This document shows, in pieces, positions 22,756-24,576 of a DNA stretch of 24,576 nucleotides (positions are counted from its first letter, which is position 1; each line of letters begins with the position of its first letter). Below the pieces are notes generated by a model. The model made no database searches, was not told the origin of the DNA, and saw only the letters and a program-made list of their open reading frames with translations. Location of the stretch: NCBI GenBank assembly GCA_018365265.1, contig JAGZKI010000037.1, forward strand, positions 1 to 24,576, in the 5' to 3' direction. The DNA comes from Streptococcus parasanguinis. GTDB lineage: Bacteria > Bacillota > Bacilli > Lactobacillales > Streptococcaceae. The position numbers and the translations under genes were made by a program.

Positions 22756-24391
22756 GATCATCCAGCAGCTGGTCAATGTTAATATCATCTATGCCAGTCA
22801 GCCCGCTCAGATCGCAAAATTACGTGCCAAACAGGCCAAAAAACCGGACGTCAAACTCAATGTCGCCCGCAAATCGGTGCTCAACTACCTCTTTTTAGGA
22901 TTGGTCTATTTCCTCATATTTGGCTTGCTCTTTAGCATCTATGATTTTGTCCATCAACCAGCCTTCTTTGTCAATATGGTGGCCCTCTTTTCCTTGATGA
23001 CTATTTCCCAAGGCTTTATGAGTTTTTACAATGTCTTTTATGAAAGCAAGGACCTCCAGTTTTACCGGCCCTATGCCTTCTCAGATGCGGAAGTCATTGC
23101 TGGAAAGAGTATCTCGGTCATCCTGACCCTCCTCATGGCTATCCTTCCCTTGGTCAGCTATTTTCTGATCCTGCCTGTCCAAGCAGGCGGCTTCAATCCG
23201 TTAGGGACCCTGCTAGGCCTCTTTTGTGCCTTAATTCTCTTAGGCGTTCTCTTTTTAGCGACGATCTTACTAGCTCATTTGATCACCAAGACCTTGTTTT
23301 TCAAAAAACACACGACCCTGGTCTCTAATCTCATGGTCGGAATCGGCTCCCTCCTCAGTCTAGGCGCTTATCTTTATCTAAATCTAATCCAAACTCACCG
23401 GGTAGAGATATCGGGTGGAGCGGATATTCCCATTCTTTTTCCGCCTTTTGTTGCCTTTCATCAGTTTATCCTCCATCCTTTTGAGGGAGGAGCGATCCTT
23501 GGCGTCTTGGGCTGGATTGCAGTGCTTTTAGTTCTGATCGGCCTGGTTCGTAAACTTGTGATCCCGCAGTTTTATGATGCAGCCCTTGCGGTTTCGACCA
23601 ACCAAACCGTCAAAGAGCGGGTGAGGGCGATCCATGTGGGTCAGAAAGACTCTTTTAGACGATTTGTCATTCAGTATCATCGCAGACTCTTGCTTGATGG
23701 AACCCTTATGGTGCAAGTTCTCTTGATGATGAGCATTCTTCCTTACATTTTCTTACTTAGTGGAGCAGCAGGAGCATCGAAAAATATCGGCGGCCTCAGT
23801 CCTTACTTGACACCCCAGTATCTGGTGCCACTGGCCCTCGTTGCCTTCTTGATCGGTGTTTTCAATAGTTTTGGAGGCTTGACCAGTATAGGTATTTCGC
23901 TGGAGCGTGAAAACTTTGAGTACTTGAGATCGCTCCCTATTGATTTCAAGCGCTATCTCTTCCTGAAGTTTTGGTTGCTCTATTTGGTGCAATCCATTCT
24001 TCCTGTCCTTCTTCTGGTTGGTGTTTGTCTCTATTTTGGCGTGCATCCCATGGCCATCCTTGCCATGTTGCTGATCTGGGTCGTAACCACCATTCCGATC
24101 TGCATTCGAGACTACGTCAAAGATTTTCAAAACTTTAGCACTAATTGGACCAATATCACGGAGTTGATGACCCGTCATCGTGGGAATGCAGTTCTTCAGT
24201 CTATTCTCTTGATTGTCTTTCTCTTTGTGATGTTTCTCTTGATCATTGTCAGCTTCATTTGGACCTATCATTCCGTCAGCACCCTGCTGGCTGTGATCCT
24301 TTATAGTGTCATCCTGCTAATCGGAGCTGGGATCAGTTCTACCATCTACCGCAAAAAAATCCGCACTCTCTACCAAGAGATCGGAGAATAA
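22745..24391 (+). CDS. ABC transporter permease, large ABC-2-type (YthQ-like)
   Basis: A 548-aa polytopic membrane protein with around a dozen hydrophobic segments and a cytoplasmic N-terminus of ~40 charged residues. The ATG at 22745 (MRLKIIQQLVNVNI) is preferred to a GTG three codons upstream because GAAGGTGG sits at good spacing. It overlaps the end of the ATPase gene by 11 bases, indicating translational coupling. The length fits the long putative ABC exporter family (Bacillus YthQ-like) better than the ~400-aa EcsB; this is from memory of sizes, not a search. No periplasmic binding protein accompanies it, so export is likelier than import. Confidence 0.85.
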   Translation: MRLKIIQQLVNVNIIYASQPAQIAKLRAKQAKKPDVKLNVARKSVLNYLFLGLVYFLIFGLLFSIYDFVHQPAFFVNMVALFSLMTISQGFMSFYNVFYESKDLQFYRPYAFSDAEVIAGKSISVILTLLMAILPLVSYFLILPVQAGGFNPLGTLLGLFCALILLGVLFLATILLAHLITKTLFFKKHTTLVSNLMVGIGSLLSLGAYLYLNLIQTHRVEISGGADIPILFPPFVAFHQFILHPFEGGAILGVLGWIAVLLVLIGLVRKLVIPQFYDAALAVSTNQTVKERVRAIHVGQKDSFRRFVIQYHRRLLLDGTLMVQVLLMMSILPYIFLLSGAAGASKNIGGLSPYLTPQYLVPLALVAFLIGVFNSFGGLTSIGISLERENFEYLRSLPIDFKRYLFLKFWLLYLVQSILPVLLLVGVCLYFGVHPMAILAMLLIWVVTTIPICIRDYVKDFQNFSTNWTNITELMTRHRGNAVLQSILLIVFLFVMFLLIIVSFIWTYHSVSTLLAVILYSVILLIGAGISSTIYRKKIRTLYQEIGE

Positions 24392-24392
24392 A

Positions 24393-24487
24393 AAGAGAGA
24401 GTAGGACAGAAATCGGTAATTCGTTAGAATTCGATTTCGTCGTCCCACCTCCGCACAGTTGAGTAGGGCTGTAAAGTTGATGAAATC
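24393..24487. repeat. Right copy of the window-flanking inverted repeat
   Basis: Reverse complement of 1-97 with about four differences. It begins directly after the permease stop codon. In this orientation the hairpin (AGTAGGAC paired with GTCCCAC, inner GAAATCG / CGATTTC) is not followed by a T-run, so it is not an obvious terminator for the permease operon. Its outer end continues into bases carrying CAACCACTGCGTC. Confidence 0.8.
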
Positions 24488-24544
24488 AGCGTAGTAGAGC
24501 CCACTCAACCACTGCGTCTTGCTCGACAATCCAAAAACAATTGA

Positions 24545-24576
24545 GAGGCTAGGACTTTTGTCCCAGCCTCTTTTTT
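24545..24576 (+). terminator. Rho-independent terminator of the M20-ABC operon
   Basis: Stem GAGGCTAGGAC / GTCCCAGCCTC (11 bp with one mismatch), TTTT loop, then six T at the window end. This GAGGCTGGGAC-type hairpin is common in streptococcal intergenic DNA. Confidence 0.85.

Noticed and set aside
1..24576. tRNA or rRNA genes
   Set aside because: No cloverleaf with a CCA-end pattern or rRNA-like conserved sequence was seen on either strand by eye; a covariance-model scan was not possible here.

Overview
The window looks like chromosome of an oral (viridans-type) Streptococcus. Supporting signs are a fused GshF glutathione synthetase, a lipoprotein oligopeptide-binding protein, an LPXTG-anchored X-prolyl dipeptidyl peptidase, remnants of ISL3- and IS3-family elements, TGn-extended -10 promoters and moderately AT-rich DNA. 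The species cannot be fixed from the sequence; the sanguinis/parasanguinis/mitis neighbourhood is a guess.

Layout. (1) At 1-97 there is a repeat whose near-identical inverted copy lies at 24393-24487. (2) At 177-1694 (minus) there is a one-polypeptide ABC exporter. (3) At 1938-7635 there is an AT-rich accessory block that reads as a polymorphic-toxin immunity array. It starts with the 5'-truncated C-terminal part of a large toxin, whose last 19 bases overlap an immunity-like gene. Three further copies of that gene follow at an exact 435-bp period. Then come alternating fragments of other toxin C-termini and intact small genes: a barnase-like remnant plus a SUKH protein, a NADAR/YbiA-like protein, a repeated toxin tail plus a fifth immunity copy, an unknown toxin remnant plus an 84-aa protein, and a sixth immunity copy that is broken. 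(4) At 7636-8060 lies the 3' end of an ISL3-family element. (5) At 8146-10410 (minus) lies gshF. (6) At 10684-11500 lies a wrecked IS3-family element fused to a second, reordered set of debris from the toxin/immunity block. (7) From 11549 onward the content is ordinary core/metabolic: an M42 aminopeptidase, a peptide-binding lipoprotein, a cell-wall-anchored PepX-like peptidase, thioredoxin, a cytoplasmic alpha-amylase (minus), and a three-gene operon of an M20/RocB-like hydrolase with an ABC ATPase and permease. A strong hairpin terminator closes the window.

How the genes fit together. The peptide-binding lipoprotein, the surface X-prolyl peptidase and the M42 and M20 enzymes fit a bacterium living on host peptides, with secreted cleavage, uptake and intracellular trimming. 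The peptidase promoter contains a cre-like site. The amylase promoter contains a LacI-family (MalR-like) palindrome. GshF and thioredoxin serve thiol homeostasis. The toxin/immunity block probably protects against related strains' toxins: it retains mostly immunity genes while the toxin parts are truncated or eroded. The most notable material is this block: the mosaic 435-bp immunity repeats, unassigned toxin/immunity pairs, a NADAR gene in immunity context, and shuffled copies of the same modules on the far side of gshF.
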